A model generated the notes under the pieces. That model did not search any database, was not told where the DNA came from, and saw nothing but the letters and a program-made list of their open reading frames with translations. A stretch of 14,806 nucleotides of DNA, from positions 1 through 14,806 of the forward strand of contig JASLZX010000021.1 in NCBI GenBank assembly GCA_030754655.1, written 5' to 3'. The DNA is from UBA8886 sp002731655. Lineage in GTDB: Archaea > Thermoplasmatota > Poseidoniia > MGIII > CG-Epi1. Both the position numbers and the translations under genes were made by a program. Shown in pieces: positions 14,038-14,806 of the stretch; within the stretch, counting starts at the first letter, position 1, and the number at the start of each line of letters is the position of its first letter.

Positions 14038-14059
14038 CTGCCTTGGGCAGCCTTATATA
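14038..14059 (+). promoter_or_regulatory. 23S rRNA promoter: palindrome plus TATA box
   Basis: CCTTATATACC contains a good archaeal TATA box (TTATATA, 14053-14059), predicting a transcript start near 14080-14084 after an AT-richer stretch. Two bases before the box is a perfect inverted repeat, CTGCC-TTG-GGCAG (14038-14050), which overlaps the position of the TFB recognition element. It may be an operator or part of the core promoter. The promoter is divergent from the nfeD operon promoter about 80 bases away. Confidence 0.65.
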
Positions 14060-14079
14060 CCCCTGCTTTTTGCGACGAC

Positions 14080-14232
14080 TCCCTCGTCCTACCGCAAGGT
14101 ATGGTAGGGCACCAACAGTGCACCCGTCCTGCCGTCCTAGGCCGGGGAAGTGACACAGGCTCGAGTACCTCATCCGGTACGTAGTGGGCCAATGAAAGTC
14201 AGATCAGACGCAGACCTGGCGAAAGTCGGGCC
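14080..14232 (+). ncRNA. Pre-23S rRNA 5' leader
   Basis: About 150 bases between the predicted transcript start and the mature 23S 5' end. It holds a hairpin with CCTACC (14088-14093) pairing with GGTAGG (14103-14108), extendable to eight pairs, and a second with GTACC (14165-14169) and GGTAC (14176-14180). CGTCCT occurs three times (14085, 14125 and 14133). Archaeal pre-23S leaders normally pair with the 3' trailer in a bulge-helix-bulge processing stem, and the partner is outside the window. No tRNA and no 16S sequence is present. Short open frames here are not coding. Confidence 0.5.
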
Positions 14233-14234
14233 GA

Positions 14235-14740
14235 TGGCTATAAGCAGTTACTACGCCACCTGGTGGATGACTGGGCTCGGTTGCCGAAGAAGGTCGTGCC
14301 AAGCAGCGATATGCTTCGGGGAGGCGCATGGAACCTTTGATCCGAAGATTGCCGAATGGGACTTCCCAGACCTAAGTCTAATCCTTCACAGGATGGGGAA
14401 CGCCCCGAATTGAAACATCTTAGTAGGGGCAGGAAAAGAAATCAAATGAGATGGGGTAAGTAAAGGCGATCGAACACCCCTTTACGGGCAAACCGAATCC
14501 CGTAGCGAGAGTTGCGGGAAATGTGGATGGCCCGGTTACGTCCTAACTCTCATATCCGAAGTTCGTGTGGAACGCCGGTGCCAGAGAGGGTGACAGCCCC
14601 GTAGGAGAAAGAGAGCAGGACGATTTCCGGGACCCAAGAGTAACGTGCGTTGGATATCGCGCGTGAAGACGGGAGGTACTAACTTCCAACCCTGAATACA
14701 GACCGAGACCGATAGCGTACTAGTAGCGTGTAGGGACGAA
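14235..14740 (+). rRNA. 23S ribosomal RNA, 5' part (partial)
   Basis: The 5' region matches archaeal 23S rRNA: CTACGCCACCTGGTGGATGA (14251-14270), GCCGAAGAAGGTCGTGCCAAG, CCGAATGGGACTTCCC, CTTAGTAGGGGCAGGAAAAGAAATCAA, GAGGGTGACAGCCCCGTA and finally GACCGAGACCGATAGCG with GTAGCGTG (to about 14740). The mature 5' end is placed near 14235 by similarity to the haloarchaeal start and is uncertain by about 15 bases. Only roughly the first 500 of about 2,900 bases are present. Similarity ends before the window does, where sequence such as a GAAAAGYACCC stretch is expected but absent. The gene is not preceded by a 16S gene. Confidence 0.9.
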
Positions 14741-14806
14741 GGGCGGCTCGCCCGGCTGCGAATAATCCTCGCGGAAGTCCATTCCGAGATACGCCTGGTC
14801 CTCGAT
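14720..14806 (-). CDS. Possible C-terminal end of a minus-strand gene (partial)
   Basis: The minus strand has an open frame of 28 codons entering from the right edge, with the sequence YLGMDFREDYSQPGEPP in its middle, ending FVPTRY and TAG at 14720-14722. Composition and codon use look like a real archaeal protein, and the same bases do not resemble 23S rRNA between about 14741 and 14806. The last six or seven codons lie over sequence that still looks like 23S, so the true end of the gene is uncertain. No family recognised. Confidence 0.3.
   Translation of the reverse strand: MEDQAYLGMDFREDYSQPGEPPFVPTRY

Noticed and set aside
13970..14192. Two minus-strand open frames of 67 and 70 codons
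   Set aside because: They cover the divergent promoters and the rRNA leader, and have no ribosome-binding site or protein-like composition.
14150..14413. 87-codon plus-strand open frame
   Set aside because: It runs through the 23S rRNA 5' end and leader, which is clearly rRNA sequence.
14741..14806. Archaeal rRNA intron with a homing endonuclease
   Set aside because: Known archaeal 23S introns sit in conserved functional sites much further 3', and the coding-like frame here is on the opposite strand and ends at the junction. Too little sequence to support it.

Overview
The window reads as archaeal and most likely comes from a GC-rich member of the Thermoplasmatota, such as marine group II/III euryarchaea. 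This placement is an inference. The supporting evidence is an archaeal-type prolyl-tRNA synthetase, a Pth2-type peptidyl-tRNA hydrolase, a Ser/His/Asp signal peptidase, a DUF1628-type pilin, the archaeosine enzymes ArcS and RaSEA, TATA-box promoters (several apparently leaderless), and a 23S rRNA gene with its own promoter and no 16S gene in the roughly 290 bases upstream. Stand-alone 23S genes are a known trait of Thermoplasma relatives.

Layout, left to right. A possible tail of a plus-strand gene (to 74) meets a minus-strand gene for a helical-repeat/DUF531 fusion (71-1468). Divergent from it is a two-gene plus-strand operon: an SRPBCC-NAD(P)-epimerase fusion of the TIGR01777 family and a small HGSNAT/DUF1624-like membrane acyltransferase (1533-3586), which overlap by four bases. 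A strong hairpin (3628-3656) separates these from a convergent type IV pilin-like gene (3679-4257), which has its own TATA box and Shine-Dalgarno site. Upstream on the minus strand are proS (4382-5908), a signal peptidase (5940-6794) and an unrecognised double zinc-ribbon protein (6800-7588). The last two are five bases apart. A shared 12-bp promoter region serves the zinc-ribbon gene and a divergent short-chain dehydrogenase (7640-8425).

From 13950 down to 8427 runs a compact minus-strand operon of six genes: NfeD-like protein, SPFH (stomatin/prohibitin-like) protein, ArcS, RaSEA, a DUF1616 membrane protein and Pth2. Spacings are -8 to +25 bases, and three or four genes start with GTG. ArcS and RaSEA are consecutive enzymes in archaeosine formation on tRNA and overlap by eight bases. 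NfeD and SPFH are a known membrane-organising pair. Pth2 recycles peptidyl-tRNA. The operon therefore mixes tRNA maintenance with membrane organisation.

The right end holds divergent promoters for NfeD and for the rRNA, a structured leader of about 150 bases, and the 5' part of a 23S rRNA. Recognisable 23S similarity stops near 14740. The final ~66 bases instead look protein-coding on the minus strand, so this end is either a chimeric assembly or a truncated rRNA gene. Apart from the unrecognised zinc-ribbon protein and the DUF531 fusion, I found no clearly new multi-gene system. The best leads are listed as findings.
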